Notes: generated from the letters alone by a model not told the origin. Numbered from the stretch's first letter, positions 6,999-15,267 are shown. The stretch is DNA of 38,962 bases from Candidatus Nomurabacteria bacterium RIFCSPHIGHO2_02_FULL_35_13 (GCA_001785515.1 MFTY01000002.1:1-38962); one strand, 5' to 3'. Program-made: numbers and translations.

Positions 6999-8073
6999 CT
7001 AAAAACTGAAAGACTTTTTCGTTGGTTAAAACATTTTCTGCGTGAAGTGTGGCGCGTTCAGGGTCGGCATCTTTATAGTGTTCCAGTATTTGCGCTACCT
7101 CGCGGGCTACTTGTTCTTTGTCTGCGGAAATTTTTTCAACTTCAGCGATTTTATTTAAAACAAGACCTAATTTTGCTTTCTTTTCCGCGTCAACCCTGAA
7201 TTCTTTTCTTAAATCTTCAACTGTTTTACTTAAATGTTTTAAATAATCTTCAAATTTTAATCCCATTTGGGTGATATCAGATTCCATTTTATACAAAATT
7301 TTATTTAATTCTACTTCAATTAAAATTTCCGGCATTTCAACTTTTAAATCATCAATTATTTTTTCAACAATTTTTAATCTAGTTTTTTCTTTTAGCTGGT
7401 TTTCTTTTTCCAGTTTTATATTTTCCTTTAATTTTTCTTTAAAATCTTTCACGTCTGTGAAGGGACCAAGAGCTTGCACAAAATTATCGTTAAATTCAGG
7501 CAATTCCTCTTTTATTTCTTCTACTTTTTCATGGCTATGGTCGTCTTCTCCTTCCTTATGCACATGTTTTTCTGCCTCTTCTTTTACGTGTTTTTTAGGA
7601 GCGCGGGATTTTCTAATATCCATAATGGTGTTCTCAACCTCTTTCTCTGTCACGTCTGTGTTTTTTTCTTCTGTTTTTATTCCAGAAATTATCTTTTTAG
7701 CGATTTGTTTATAATCCGGAAGTTTCATTTCTGGCATGATGGCGGTTTTTATTTTAAATCCCAGAGGATTTTTACGAGCAAGTTTTGTAATAGAAATTTC
7801 CGGACGGCTGATGGAATCAATTTTTTCATCTTCTAAAATTTTTGGATAATGCTCACTGAGCGCCATTTCTGCCATCTCTTCCAATATTTGTATTTCCGGG
7901 ATATTTGAGAGTAAGACATTTTCTGGAACTTTTCCTTTTCTGAAACCGTCCAGCTTTATTTTTTCACCAAGTTTTTTTAATGCTTCATTAAAATAAGATT
8001 CAAAAATATCGCCTTCTAATTCTCCCTCAATCTCTATTTCGCTTTTAGGTAGTCTCTTAACAATTATTTTCAT
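6988..8073 (-). CDS. tig: Trigger factor without a PPIase domain
   Basis: I chose the internal ATG at 8073, giving 361 residues, because MKIIVKRLPKSEIEIEG is the usual beginning of the ribosome-binding domain; the 12 upstream codons look untranslated. The ribosome-docking loop GFRKGKVPENVL is at 43-54. After the N-terminal domain (about 1-125) the FKBP-type PPIase domain is missing. In its place is a linker rich in His, Glu and Lys (KHVKEEAEKHVHKEGEDDHSHE, about 166-187), and then the helical C-terminal chaperone domain. Typical trigger factors have about 430 residues. It should still hold nascent chains at the exit tunnel but not isomerise prolines. The His/acidic linker could bind metal, which is speculation. 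The gene lies upstream of clpP on the same strand. Confidence 0.88.
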   Translation of the reverse strand: MKIIVKRLPKSEIEIEGELEGDIFESYFNEALKKLGEKIKLDGFRKGKVPENVLLSNIPEIQILEEMAEMALSEHYPKILEDEKIDSISRPEISITKLARKNPLGFKIKTAIMPEMKLPDYKQIAKKIISGIKTEEKNTDVTEKEVENTIMDIRKSRAPKKHVKEEAEKHVHKEGEDDHSHEKVEEIKEELPEFNDNFVQALGPFTDVKDFKEKLKENIKLEKENQLKEKTRLKIVEKIIDDLKVEMPEILIEVELNKILYKMESDITQMGLKFEDYLKHLSKTVEDLRKEFRVDAEKKAKLGLVLNKIAEVEKISADKEQVAREVAQILEHYKDADPERATLHAENVLTNEKVFQFLENQ

Positions 8074-8117
8074 AGATTTCAGTTTATATTTTTTAATTCT
8101 TTTTGTCAAAAAAAAGA

Positions 8118-8236
8118 AAAATAAAGACCAAAAGTAAGTTTTTAAGGGGTTTCAAGCGCGACGGCGCAAGAATTTCAGGATTTTTTAAGCTTCAAAAAAT
8201 CCGTACCGGCAAAAATTTACTTTTAGTCTTTATTTC
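8118..8236. repeat. Structured repeat family 1, copy D
   Basis: Arms 8118-8143 and 8211-8236 are near-perfect inverted copies. The core is in the orientation opposite to A-C, reading AAGGGGTTTC, GCGC-GACG-GCGC, then the AAGCTT-loop hairpin. It lies between tig and the small membrane protein at 8247, antisense to both. Confidence 0.9.
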
Positions 8237-8246
8237 TACCTATTAA

Positions 8247-8483
8247 CTAGTTTATGCTATTTACATCAACATCAACATTAGTATCTGTCGCATCGAGGTC
8301 TTGCTCTAAGGCATCCAACGCGTTAGCATCTTCAGATACTACACTTTCTTCTTGAAGTTTCTTCTCATCTAATGCGTTTTTTACTTTTGATTGCCAAATG
8401 TATATTCCACCGACTACAAGAATGATGATGATAATTATTGAGCCAATAAGCGCTCCGTTTGATTTTTTTTCTTCTGGTTCCAT
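8247..8483 (-). CDS. Small single-pass membrane protein
   Basis: The 78-residue protein has a short charged N-terminus, one membrane helix (about 11-29, LIGSIIIIIILVVGGIYIW) and an acidic tail rich in Asp, Glu and Ala that ends DVDVNSIN. The tail should be outside the cell, given the N-terminal positive charge balance, though the topology is uncertain. I know no function. Proteins of this shape are common in CPR genomes. It follows the secreted coiled-coil gene (8523) by 39 bp on the same strand, so the two may be co-transcribed and act together at the envelope. Confidence 0.6.
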   Translation of the reverse strand: MEPEEKKSNGALIGSIIIIIILVVGGIYIWQSKVKNALDEKKLQEESVVSEDANALDALEQDLDATDTNVDVDVNSIN

Positions 8484-8522
8484 AATATTTGTAAGTCGTT
8501 TAGACTTAAGTTAATTAATAAT

Positions 8523-9242
8523 TTACTGATTGGGATTAGGTACCGCTGGTGTTACTGGAATCATTACTTTTTTAGTATAATAATCTTCATTATATTTAAT
8601 CATAGCTTCTCTTAATGACTTGACTGCGTCGCCGAGCGTTTTATGTGTTTCTTTTATGAGAGCTTGTGTTTCCGTTGCCAATGTTCTCAACTTTGTTTTA
8701 TTTTCCGCAGAAAGTTGATTGGTTGACCCCGCAAGCAAAGCATTCATTTCTGTAATCTTTATTTTTATTTCGCCTAATTTTGTTTCAGCTGTTACCACGA
8801 AACTTTCGGCTTTGGTAACATCAACTTCCTTTGCCTTAAATTTAGCTATTTGAGAATTAACCTTGTCTTTTAGCTCGCTCATTCTTTCCACCGCATTGTC
8901 AAATCTTTCTAACGCTTTTTCTCGGCCAAGGATTCTGGTCTCTGCGATTTTTACTTTAACTTCATCCTTTTCTTTTTTTAAGGATTCTTTTAAAACCTCC
9001 ATTTTATTTTTTGCTTCTTCTCGTAAATTTTTTACATCCTCCTTCATTTTTTCAACTCTGGCTTCAAATTCACTTTTAACTTCCTCTCTTTTGACTTTAA
9101 AATCACTTTCTAATTTTTTTACCCTCTCTCCCAAGTTTTTACTAGAATCATCAGAACCTTCAACTGCTTGTGCCATTGAAAATGACCCAAAAAGTGAAAA
9201 TATTAATGCACTAATCAAAAACAAATTTACATATTTTTTCAT
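8523..9242 (-). CDS. Secreted coiled-coil protein
   Basis: The 239-residue protein has a clear signal peptide (about 1-26, ending near SMAQAVEG). Next comes a long highly charged helical region (about 35-145, K/E-rich heptads) predicted to form a coiled coil, then a second helical part (about 145-225) and a short C-terminal segment with prolines. There is no enzyme motif. It could be a structural or periplasm-like spacer protein of the cell envelope. On the minus strand TACTAT ends 7 nt before the ATG, so the transcript may be leaderless. Neighbours are a small acidic membrane protein downstream and hppA upstream. Confidence 0.65.
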   Translation of the reverse strand: MKKYVNLFLISALIFSLFGSFSMAQAVEGSDDSSKNLGERVKKLESDFKVKREEVKSEFEARVEKMKEDVKNLREEAKNKMEVLKESLKKEKDEVKVKIAETRILGREKALERFDNAVERMSELKDKVNSQIAKFKAKEVDVTKAESFVVTAETKLGEIKIKITEMNALLAGSTNQLSAENKTKLRTLATETQALIKETHKTLGDAVKSLREAMIKYNEDYYTKKVMIPVTPAVPNPNQ

Positions 9243-9284
9243 AATTTTAATAGTATTAAGTTAGTAATATCGAACCTGCTTAAA

Positions 9285-11285
9285 TTATATCAAAAAAGCC
9301 ACTAAAAGCAATGCGACAATATTTAGTATTTTAATCATGGGATTAATAGCAGGACCGGCTGTATCTTTATATGGGTCTCCTACGGTATCGCCAGTAACAG
9401 CCGCCTTATGTGCGTCGCTTCCTTTACCGCCATGATTACCTTGTTCAATATGTTTCTTGGCATTATCCCAAGCACCTCCGCCGGATGTCATTGAAATTGC
9501 GACAAAAAGTCCCGTGATTATCGAGCCGACAAGAAGTCCGCCTAAAGCAACAGGTCCAAGCAAGAAACCTACTAAGATAGGGGCAAGAACAGGGATGAGA
9601 GCGGGGATAATCATTTGCTTAATAGCGCTCCCGGTCACGATATCAACACATTTTCCATATTCCGGTTTTGCAGTTCCTTCCATAATTCCTTTTATTTCTC
9701 TAAATTGTCGGCGCACTTCTTCCACGACTTTTCCCGCGGTTTTACCTACTGCTTCCATGCAAAGAGCTGCGAAATAATATGGCAAAAGTCCTCCTATAAA
9801 AAGTCCGACAATGACTTTTGGGTTGCTTAAATCAAATTTCATTATTTCTCCCGTTATTGATTTTATTTCTTCCGTATATGCGGAGAAGAGAACAAGCGCC
9901 GCAAGTCCGGCTGAACCTATGGCATAACCTTTTGTAACGGCCTTGGTAGTATTTCCAACCGCATCAAGAGGGTCCGTAACATCTCTAACAGAATCAGGAA
10001 GTTCCGCCATTTCCGCAATACCTCCAGCGTTATCTGTTATAGGTCCATATGCATCAATGGCCACGATTATTCCTGTCATTGAAAGCATGGACATAGCCGC
10101 AACAGCTATGCCGTAAAGACCGCCAAAATTATATGTTATTAAAATTCCCGCAACTATGGTAATGAGGGGAAGAGCTGTCGCTTTCATTGAAACAGCCAAG
10201 CCCTGAATAACATTTGTGCCATGTCCTGATACGGAAGCTTCAGCAATAGATTTAACAGGGTAGTATTTTGTGGAAGTAAAATATTCCGTGATTATTACGA
10301 GCGCCCCCGTGACCAAAAGTCCTGTAAGTGCGCAAATAAATAAATCCATTACAGAATATCCTTGCGGATTGTCTTGCATAAGCAATTTTGTAATCGGATA
10401 AAAAGAAATTGCCGCTAAAATACCGGATGCGATAAGCCCTTTATATAGCGCGCCCATAATATTTTTTGATTTACCTAATTTTACAAACCAGGTCCCGATA
10501 ATTGAACAAATTATCACTATGCCTCCTATCGCCAGTGGATAAAAAATAGCTCCTTCAAAATTTACAAAAAGAAGCGAACCCAAAAGCATTGTTGCTACAG
10601 ACGTAACGGCATAAGTTTCAAAAAGGTCGGCTGCCATTCCGGCGCAGTCTCCAACATTGTCTCCGACATTGTCAGCAATAACAGCTGGGTTCCTTGGGTC
10701 GTCTTCAGGAATGCCGGCTTCTAATTTTCCCACAAGGTCAGCGCCAACATCAGCAGCTTTGGTAAAAATTCCTCCACCGAGCCTGGCAAAGACTGATATA
10801 AGAGATGACCCAAATCCGAGCCCTATCAACGCTTTTATATCGCCAGTAAGCGCATAGAGGACCGATACACCAAGCAGAGCAAGTCCAACAACAAGAAGTC
10901 CAGTAACCGTGCCTCCTTTAAATGCTACCCCTAAAGCTTCTCCCAATCCGTTTTTTGCAGCTTCAGCTGTGCGCACATTTGCGCGAACAGAAACATTCAT
11001 GCCGATATATCCAGCTAAAGCTGAAAGTACTGCTCCTAAAATAAATCCAATTGCAGAATTAAAACCCAATCCAAAATAAAGAACAACAAAAAGCGCAACT
11101 GCGATAATTCCAATTGTTTTATATTGTCTATTTAAATACGCTTTTGCTCCTTCAGCTATTGCAGATGCAATAGATTTCATTTTTTCATTACCTTCGCTCT
11201 TTTTTAATATTATTTTGGCAAGCAATAAACCATAAACTATTGCCACAACAGAACTAATAATTGCAAACAATAAAAATTTATTCAT
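9285..11285 (-). CDS. hppA: Membrane-bound proton-pumping pyrophosphatase
   Basis: The 666-residue, roughly 16-helix membrane protein couples hydrolysis of pyrophosphate to ion transport. Substrate-binding motifs are present: [10 protein letters not shown] (about 178-187) and [16 protein letters not shown] (about 205-220), as well as the C-terminal [18 protein letters not shown]. The determinant segment [10 protein letters not shown] has Lys and Thr where K+-dependent enzymes have Ala and Gly, so it should be the K+-independent, H+-translocating type. For a cell with limited energy metabolism this would recover energy from biosynthetic pyrophosphate. Length and motifs match the family. It lies downstream of nusA on the same strand with a palindromic repeat (11295-11328) between them. 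Confidence 0.96.
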   Translation of the reverse strand: MNKFLLFAIISSVVAIVYGLLLAKIILKKSEGNEKMKSIASAIAEGAKAYLNRQYKTIGIIAVALFVVLYFGLGFNSAIGFILGAVLSALAGYIGMNVSVRANVRTAEAAKNGLGEALGVAFKGGTVTGLLVVGLALLGVSVLYALTGDIKALIGLGFGSSLISVFARLGGGIFTKAADVGADLVGKLEAGIPEDDPRNPAVIADNVGDNVGDCAGMAADLFETYAVTSVATMLLGSLLFVNFEGAIFYPLAIGGIVIICSIIGTWFVKLGKSKNIMGALYKGLIASGILAAISFYPITKLLMQDNPQGYSVMDLFICALTGLLVTGALVIITEYFTSTKYYPVKSIAEASVSGHGTNVIQGLAVSMKATALPLITIVAGILITYNFGGLYGIAVAAMSMLSMTGIIVAIDAYGPITDNAGGIAEMAELPDSVRDVTDPLDAVGNTTKAVTKGYAIGSAGLAALVLFSAYTEEIKSITGEIMKFDLSNPKVIVGLFIGGLLPYYFAALCMEAVGKTAGKVVEEVRRQFREIKGIMEGTAKPEYGKCVDIVTGSAIKQMIIPALIPVLAPILVGFLLGPVALGGLLVGSIITGLFVAISMTSGGGAWDNAKKHIEQGNHGGKGSDAHKAAVTGDTVGDPYKDTAGPAINPMIKILNIVALLLVAFLI

Positions 11286-11294
11286 ATTTTTTTA

Positions 11295-11328
11295 CTTGCC
11301 CGTCCGAAGCTTTATGCGAAGGAGGGCA
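11295..11328. repeat. Palindromic repeat family 4, copy 1
   Basis: The repeat begins CTTGCCCGTCCG and ends GCGAAGGAGGGCA. TGCCC pairs with GGGCA and TCC with GGA around an inner loop. It lies in the nusA-hppA gap. The related copy at 33912-33943 lies between tmk and dut. Confidence 0.8.
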
Positions 11329-11343
11329 TTATTAATAATAAAT

Positions 11344-12558
11344 TTATTTTTTATCTTTCTTGGTTTTTTTAGTAGAAGTCCCCGCATCTTTTGGTGTTTC
11401 AGCTTCAATTATTTCAACTTTTTCTCCGTCGGTGGAAGTTACCGCCTTATCATCGCCTTTTATATCTATTCTCCAGCCGGTAAGTTTTGCAGCGAGGCGC
11501 ACATTTTGTCCGCCTTTGCCGATAGCCAAAGAAAGTTGGTCATTAGCGACTTCTATCACAGCCTTATGTTCCTTCTCATCCATTTCTATTGAAATAACTT
11601 TTGCCGGAGAAAGGGAATTTGAAACAAATTGCTTCGGGTCTTCTGACCAAGGGATTATATCAATTTTTTCACCCAAAAGTTCTTGAGTAATAGTATTTAC
11701 TCGAGTGCCTTTTTGTCCAACACATGAACCAACCGGGTCAATATGTTCGTCATTTGAATAAACCGCTATTTTGGAACGAGCGCCTGCTTCTCGGGCGATA
11801 GATTTTATTTCTACTGTTCCATTTTCTACTTCTGGCGCTTCAATGGCAAAAAGTTTTTCTATAAATTTTGGATGAGTGCGGGAAAGGCGAAGGTTTATGC
11901 CTCTTTGTGTGTCTTCAACTGAATACAAATAAGCTCGCACACGTTGTCCTCTTTGAAAAAATTCTCCCGGTATCTGTTCTTCAGCGGGCAGTATTCCTGT
12001 AGCGCGATTGAAATCAACATAAACATTTCCTCTTTCTATTTTTTGCACTACGCCTCCGACTATTTCTCCTTCTTTTGTTCCATATTCGTCTATGATAGAA
12101 GTTCTTTCAGCTTCACGAATTCTTTGAATAATAACTTGCTTGGCAGTTTGAGCCGCAATGCGTCCGTAATCCTCTTTTGCTTCAAGAGGAAAAACAATTT
12201 CATCGTTTAACTCCACACCCTTCTTTATTTTTTTTGCATCCTCCAACATTATGTGATGTTCTCCATTGAAACACACTCTTTCATCACTTTCATCTTTTAC
12301 TGAATACTCTTCTTCTTTTCCATTTTCTTCTTCCATTCTTACGACAGTGTCATCAACTACTATTTTTATCTGAAAAAAATCCGTTTTGCCGGTTTCTAAA
12401 TCAAATTTGGCGCGAACAATTTGCCCCTTTTTACCATAATCTTTTTTATAAGCGGCAGCCATTGCTTGCTCTATTGCGTCCAATATTTTTTCTTTTGGAA
12501 TTTTCTTCTCTTCCTCCAGCTGTTCCAATGCCGATTTGAATGTTTTTATGTCTAACAT
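11344..12558 (-). CDS. nusA: Transcription termination/antitermination factor NusA
   Basis: The 404-residue protein has the NusA N-terminal RNAP-binding domain (about 1-130), an S1 domain (about 140-205, GEIVGGVVQKIERGNVYVDF) and two KH domains (about 215-355, with GQKGTRV and GKGGQN as GXXG motifs). A short Lys/Thr-rich tail follows instead of the acidic repeats of proteobacterial NusA. It modulates pausing, intrinsic termination and antitermination. Many bacteria have rimP upstream and infB downstream; here neither is present, and hppA follows. A family 2 repeat starts about 10 bp upstream of the start codon, its arm covering the probable promoter region. Confidence 0.95.
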   Translation of the reverse strand: MLDIKTFKSALEQLEEEKKIPKEKILDAIEQAMAAAYKKDYGKKGQIVRAKFDLETGKTDFFQIKIVVDDTVVRMEEENGKEEEYSVKDESDERVCFNGEHHIMLEDAKKIKKGVELNDEIVFPLEAKEDYGRIAAQTAKQVIIQRIREAERTSIIDEYGTKEGEIVGGVVQKIERGNVYVDFNRATGILPAEEQIPGEFFQRGQRVRAYLYSVEDTQRGINLRLSRTHPKFIEKLFAIEAPEVENGTVEIKSIAREAGARSKIAVYSNDEHIDPVGSCVGQKGTRVNTITQELLGEKIDIIPWSEDPKQFVSNSLSPAKVISIEMDEKEHKAVIEVANDQLSLAIGKGGQNVRLAAKLTGWRIDIKGDDKAVTSTDGEKVEIIEAETPKDAGTSTKKTKKDKK

Positions 12559-12567
12559 GTTTTTTTA

Positions 12568-12661
12568 AATTATGAAAATTAAAAAATTTAAAGCGTCGTG
12601 GGTTCCCTGTCCTTTTGTCCCCGAGGGCGAAGGCGCCAAAATTTTTTGAATTTTAATAATT
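12568..12661. repeat. Structured repeat family 2, upstream of nusA
   Basis: Inverted AT-rich arms (12568-12594 and 12635-12661, a few mismatches) enclose a core that on the minus strand reads GCCTTCGCCCTCGGGGACA, then AGGACAGGGAACCCACGACG. The same core occurs at 27174-27223 and 34406-34452 with different arms. Confidence 0.85.
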
Positions 12662-12678
12662 CATACTATTATTAAAAA

Positions 12679-12702
12679 TAAAAGCCCTGTTGCGACAGGA
12701 CT
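12679..12702 (-). terminator. Orphan minus-strand terminator
   Basis: On the minus strand AAGTCCTGT, loop CGCA, ACAGGGCTT (one mismatch), then TTTATTTTT. The shape is right for an intrinsic terminator, but no minus-strand gene lies upstream of it. Confidence 0.5.
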
Positions 12703-12749
12703 TATACAATACATAGAATATCACCAACTATATTTAAATGCAAGCCCAG

Positions 12750-12790
12750 ACATCCCCCAGATAGGGCTTCGGGCCCTATCTGGGGGATGT
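12750..12790. repeat. Perfect 18-bp GC-rich hairpin
   Basis: 12750-12767 (ACATCCCCCAGATAGGGC) is the exact reverse complement of 12773-12790, with loop TTCGG. No U-tract follows on either strand, so it is not a standard terminator. It resembles the other palindromic repeats but occurs once here. Confidence 0.7.
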
Positions 12791-12798
12791 TTAAGGGG

Positions 12799-12807
12799 TG
12801 TGGATAA
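12799..12807 (-). promoter_or_regulatory. DnaA-box-like 9-mer upstream of the T9SS-type gene
   Basis: TTATCCACA on the minus strand, 15 bp upstream of the -35 box at 12823. See the matching boxes at 2363 and 13845. Confidence 0.35.
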
Positions 12808-12822
12808 CTTAGTCTGAAAATC

Positions 12823-12858
12823 TTGACATTTTTGTTTATTGGGTGTATTATAATACAC
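12823..12858 (+). promoter_or_regulatory. Promoter with operator-like palindrome
   Basis: TTGACA (12823-12828), a 17-bp spacer and TATTAT (12846-12851); TATAAT at 12849-12854 is an alternative -10. The perfect 16-bp palindrome GTGTATTATAATACAC (12843-12858) covers the -10 region and the likely start site, the right place for a repressor. It drives the gene at 12913 through a leader of about 55 nt. Confidence 0.7.
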
Positions 12859-12912
12859 AAATAATTCTTTGTCAATGTTTGACTCAATGTAGGACTTCGT
12901 GAAGGAGGATAT

Positions 12913-13761
12913 ATGAAAACCACACTAGTTCTTCTTGTTTTCTTGCTTTCTCCTGTTTTTTCACAGGGGATTCCAAGTGTAAACGGATGGTCATTCAATT
13001 TTGATTCATCCATGGATGTGGATTCATTCAAAACAAGGTCCTCACTGAAAAATGGTTTCCAGATATTTGGAAACTATGGCAAGGTGAGGGAAGGACGCAA
13101 CTTTGCCGAGTTCAACTGGTCAAAATACATGACAACCCAAACGCCAGATAGTGTCATTGTTGATGTTTTTTTTAACAATACAGACACTTCTGTAACAGGC
13201 ATGTGGATTGGTCTCGCAATAGTGGATTCAAATCACTATTGGTACCAGCTGAAACCTCTATTTTTGGATGCACCTTTCTGGTATCCAATATCTTGGGATG
13301 TAAGAGAAGCAAAGGCAACAATAAGTAGCTTCACCGAGATATATTTGATGTTTTTCTTGATTTCTAATAACTCCTCTGATGTCGGTGCCGAAGTAATGGT
13401 AGATAATCTAAGGGGGATAGATGGCACATTGGGTACTGTCATCTATGACAACTTCAGCAGCTCTACCACGGGAATTTCCGAGGAAGAGCAGATTCCACAA
13501 GGGTTTGCTCTTGAACAGAACTATCCCAACCCTTTCAATCCCTTCACAACAATCAGATTTACTGTTCCTCAACGGGAATATGTGAGTTTGGTTGTCTTCA
13601 ATTCTCTTGGACAAGAAGTGAGGAGCCTTGTCGAAAGAGAAGAGGGAATTGGAAGCCATGAAGTTGAGTTTGACGCCTCAAATCTTCCGAGTGGAGTATA
13701 TTTCTACAGACTGCGAGCAGGCAGTTTTGTAGAAACGAAGAGATTAGTTCTTTTGAGGTAA
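12913..13761 (+). CDS. Secreted protein with T9SS type A C-terminal sorting domain
   Basis: The 282-residue protein has a signal peptide (about 1-18, LVLLVFLLSPVFSQG), a beta-rich domain (about 20-180, Trp/Tyr/Phe-rich, looking like a carbohydrate-binding sandwich) and a C-terminal domain (about 200-282). That last domain begins LEQNYPNPFNPFTTIRF and ends LPSGVYFYRL...TKRLVLLR, the classic Por/type IX sorting signature of Bacteroidota, Ignavibacteria and relatives. CPR cells have no outer membrane or known T9SS. The gene is visibly richer in G+C than its neighbours and has AGGAGG 4 nt before the ATG, while many other genes here look leaderless. Together these suggest recent transfer from an FCB-group bacterium, or an assembly join. 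An adhesive role is a guess. Confidence 0.85.
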   Translation: MKTTLVLLVFLLSPVFSQGIPSVNGWSFNFDSSMDVDSFKTRSSLKNGFQIFGNYGKVREGRNFAEFNWSKYMTTQTPDSVIVDVFFNNTDTSVTGMWIGLAIVDSNHYWYQLKPLFLDAPFWYPISWDVREAKATISSFTEIYLMFFLISNNSSDVGAEVMVDNLRGIDGTLGTVIYDNFSSSTTGISEEEQIPQGFALEQNYPNPFNPFTTIRFTVPQREYVSLVVFNSLGQEVRSLVEREEGIGSHEVEFDASNLPSGVYFYRLRAGSFVETKRLVLLR

Positions 13762-13776
13762 TCAGGTGTGAGGTAT

Positions 13777-13823
13777 ACCGCCTGTAGAAAAACCGCTTTG
13801 CGTGTTTCTACAGGCGGTTTTTC
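13777..13823 (+). terminator. Rho-independent terminator of the T9SS-type gene
   Basis: ACCGCCTGTAGAAA (13777-13790) pairs perfectly with TTTCTACAGGCGGT (13805-13818), followed by TTTTTC. It is a strong 14-bp stem only 15 bp past the stop codon. Confidence 0.9.
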
Positions 13824-13844
13824 TTTGCTTAATTTTTTTAATAC

Positions 13845-13853
13845 TTATCCACA
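13845..13853 (+). promoter_or_regulatory. DnaA-box-like 9-mer upstream of the 13902 gene
   Basis: TTATCCACA on the plus strand, 35 bp upstream of the -10 box of the next gene. With the inverted copy at 12799-12807 it brackets the T9SS-type gene and its terminator. Confidence 0.35.
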
Positions 13854-13888
13854 GGGTAAATTTACTTTCTTTAAAACGATTTAGTATG

Positions 13889-13894
13889 TATAAT
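13889..13894 (+). promoter_or_regulatory. -10 box of the 13902 gene, leaderless type
   Basis: TATAAT followed by 7 nt and the ATG at 13902. No convincing -35 hexamer. Confidence 0.6.
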
Positions 13895-13901
13895 ATATAT
13901 T

Positions 13902-14264
13902 ATGTCTAGGAAAAATATTATTTTACTAGTTTTACTTTTGGTGCTCATTTCTTTATCTGCCGCTTTATATTTATACATACAAAATAAAAATCTTACCCAA
14001 AATGCGGAACAAAAAACCGCCGAGCAGATGCGCCAAAACGAGGTAACGAATGAACTTAAAGATTTCAAACTGCCTGATTCTTCTAAAACCTCAACCGATG
14101 TAACTCAAGAACTAGAATCATTTAAGGTCCCTACTACGAATACTACTACCACAACAAATTCTTCAAGTACAACTTCTGGAACATCAACAACTGAAACAAC
14201 TCCTAAAACCGCAGAAGATGTAACTCAAGAATTAGAATCATTTAAAATTCCTCCTAAAAATTAA
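13902..14264 (+). CDS. Membrane-anchored repeat protein, Thr/Ser-rich
   Basis: The 120-residue protein has an N-terminal membrane anchor (about 6-26, IILLVLLLVLISLSAALYLYI) and an exposed low-complexity region. A short motif occurs three times: NELKDFKLP, then DVTQELESFKVP, then DVTQELESFKIP. The last two are separated by a Thr/Ser-only stretch of about 30 residues that may be glycosylated or act as a flexible stalk. I recognise no family. It ends 4 bp before the next surface-protein gene, so the two are co-transcribed. The repeated amphipathic motif could be a docking site for a partner at the cell surface. Confidence 0.7.
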   Translation: MSRKNIILLVLLLVLISLSAALYLYIQNKNLTQNAEQKTAEQMRQNEVTNELKDFKLPDSSKTSTDVTQELESFKVPTTNTTTTTNSSSTTSGTSTTETTPKTAEDVTQELESFKIPPKN

Positions 14265-14268
14265 TTAT

Positions 14269-15216
14269 ATGATAAATAATTTAAAACAATTTTTAATTAT
14301 CAGCGCGACAATTCTAGTTTTTGCTTTCTATTTTGGTCTCAATCATCCCGTAAGTTCAAGTAGCGCGGAAAATGTTTCCGGATACGGGTGGGAAGCAAGT
14401 GATTCGGGTGGTATGGGTTGGCTTTCTTTTAATTGCATTTCAGGTGGGAATTGTTCTACTTCAAATTATGGCGTAAATATAAATGGAACCGATGTAATAG
14501 GTTATGCTTGGACACCCAATTACGGTTGGATAAAGTTCGGCGGGCTTTCCGGTTTTCCTTCAGGTCCAGGAACAACATCAGCTAACGCAAAACTAACAGG
14601 CAATACTCTTACAGGTTGGGCTAGATTTTGTAGTGTTTTATCAGATGCCAATTGTACAGGAACAACGATGAAATCAAACGACCAGACTGGTGGTTGGGAC
14701 GGATGGGTTAGTTTGAGTGGTAAAGGTTATAATGTCGCAGTAAATCAATCAAATGGAGTTTTTTCAGGTTATGCTTGGGGCGGTCCAGATGTTCTTGGCT
14801 GGATTAATTTTAATCAAGTTGTAACTGTTCCAAATAATAACAACCCGTTGTTATATTTAAAAGCAAATGGTAATACCGGATACACAACAATTGGAATTAG
14901 TGGTGAAGTTTTTCTTTCTTCTACCGGATATCAATTAAAGACTACGGGTGGTGTGGCAAGTGGTGAATGGTCGGGAAATAAAACATGCCCAAGTTCATTA
15001 ACTCCTCCAGGGACTCCTTACAATCCTTCCTTTAATCACAACACTTTAGGAACATACAGATATACCCTTACTTGCGATAAGGCAGACAACAGTGGCACTA
15101 TTTCAAGTTTTGTTGATGTTGTTGTTGTAGAATCGATAGATTTTTGTATAGCTAATCCATCCGACCCAACTTGTGCCCCTACTCCTCCCAAACAGCCAAA
15201 ATATATAGAACGTTAA
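14269..15216 (+). CDS. Secreted surface protein with Trp-Gly repeats
   Basis: The 315-residue protein has an N-terminal signal/anchor (about 8-25). The region at about 35-185 has repeated Gly/Trp motifs (YGWEASDSGGMGWLSFNC, GYAWTPNYGWIKFGG, GWDGWVSLSGKGY, GYAWGGPDVLGWINFNQ), each about 35-45 residues apart. This repeat type is often seen in exported CPR proteins beside pilus genes. The part after about 190 looks like an Ig-like or beta-sandwich module with paired cysteines (TCPSS...TLTCDKAD), and the tail is proline-rich. It probably sits on the cell surface, perhaps for attachment to a host cell. No enzyme motif is visible. Confidence 0.75.
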   Translation: MINNLKQFLIISATILVFAFYFGLNHPVSSSSAENVSGYGWEASDSGGMGWLSFNCISGGNCSTSNYGVNINGTDVIGYAWTPNYGWIKFGGLSGFPSGPGTTSANAKLTGNTLTGWARFCSVLSDANCTGTTMKSNDQTGGWDGWVSLSGKGYNVAVNQSNGVFSGYAWGGPDVLGWINFNQVVTVPNNNNPLLYLKANGNTGYTTIGISGEVFLSSTGYQLKTTGGVASGEWSGNKTCPSSLTPPGTPYNPSFNHNTLGTYRYTLTCDKADNSGTISSFVDVVVVESIDFCIANPSDPTCAPTPPKQPKYIER

Positions 15217-15267
15217 AAAACGTGTTATAATTATAAATAAATTTATTATTAAATAACAAAAAAAACT

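Larger units (their letters stand above)
12559..12912. other. 354-bp gene-free region between nusA and the T9SS-type gene
   Basis: No credible gene is present; the overlapping minus-strand frame (12702-13031) has no family features. The region holds a family 2 repeat, a hairpin reading AAGTCCTGT/ACAGGGCTT on the minus strand with a T-rich tail (about 12679-12702), an 18-bp GC-rich perfect hairpin, a DnaA-box-like 9-mer and the promoter of the next gene. The minus-strand terminator has no gene to serve now, which suggests past rearrangement. Confidence 0.7.

Noticed and set aside
12702-13031. Minus-strand frame of 109 codons overlapping the start of the T9SS-type gene
   Set aside because: It overlaps the promoter, SD and first codons of a clearly coding gene, reads through hairpins, and its product has no domain or natural composition.
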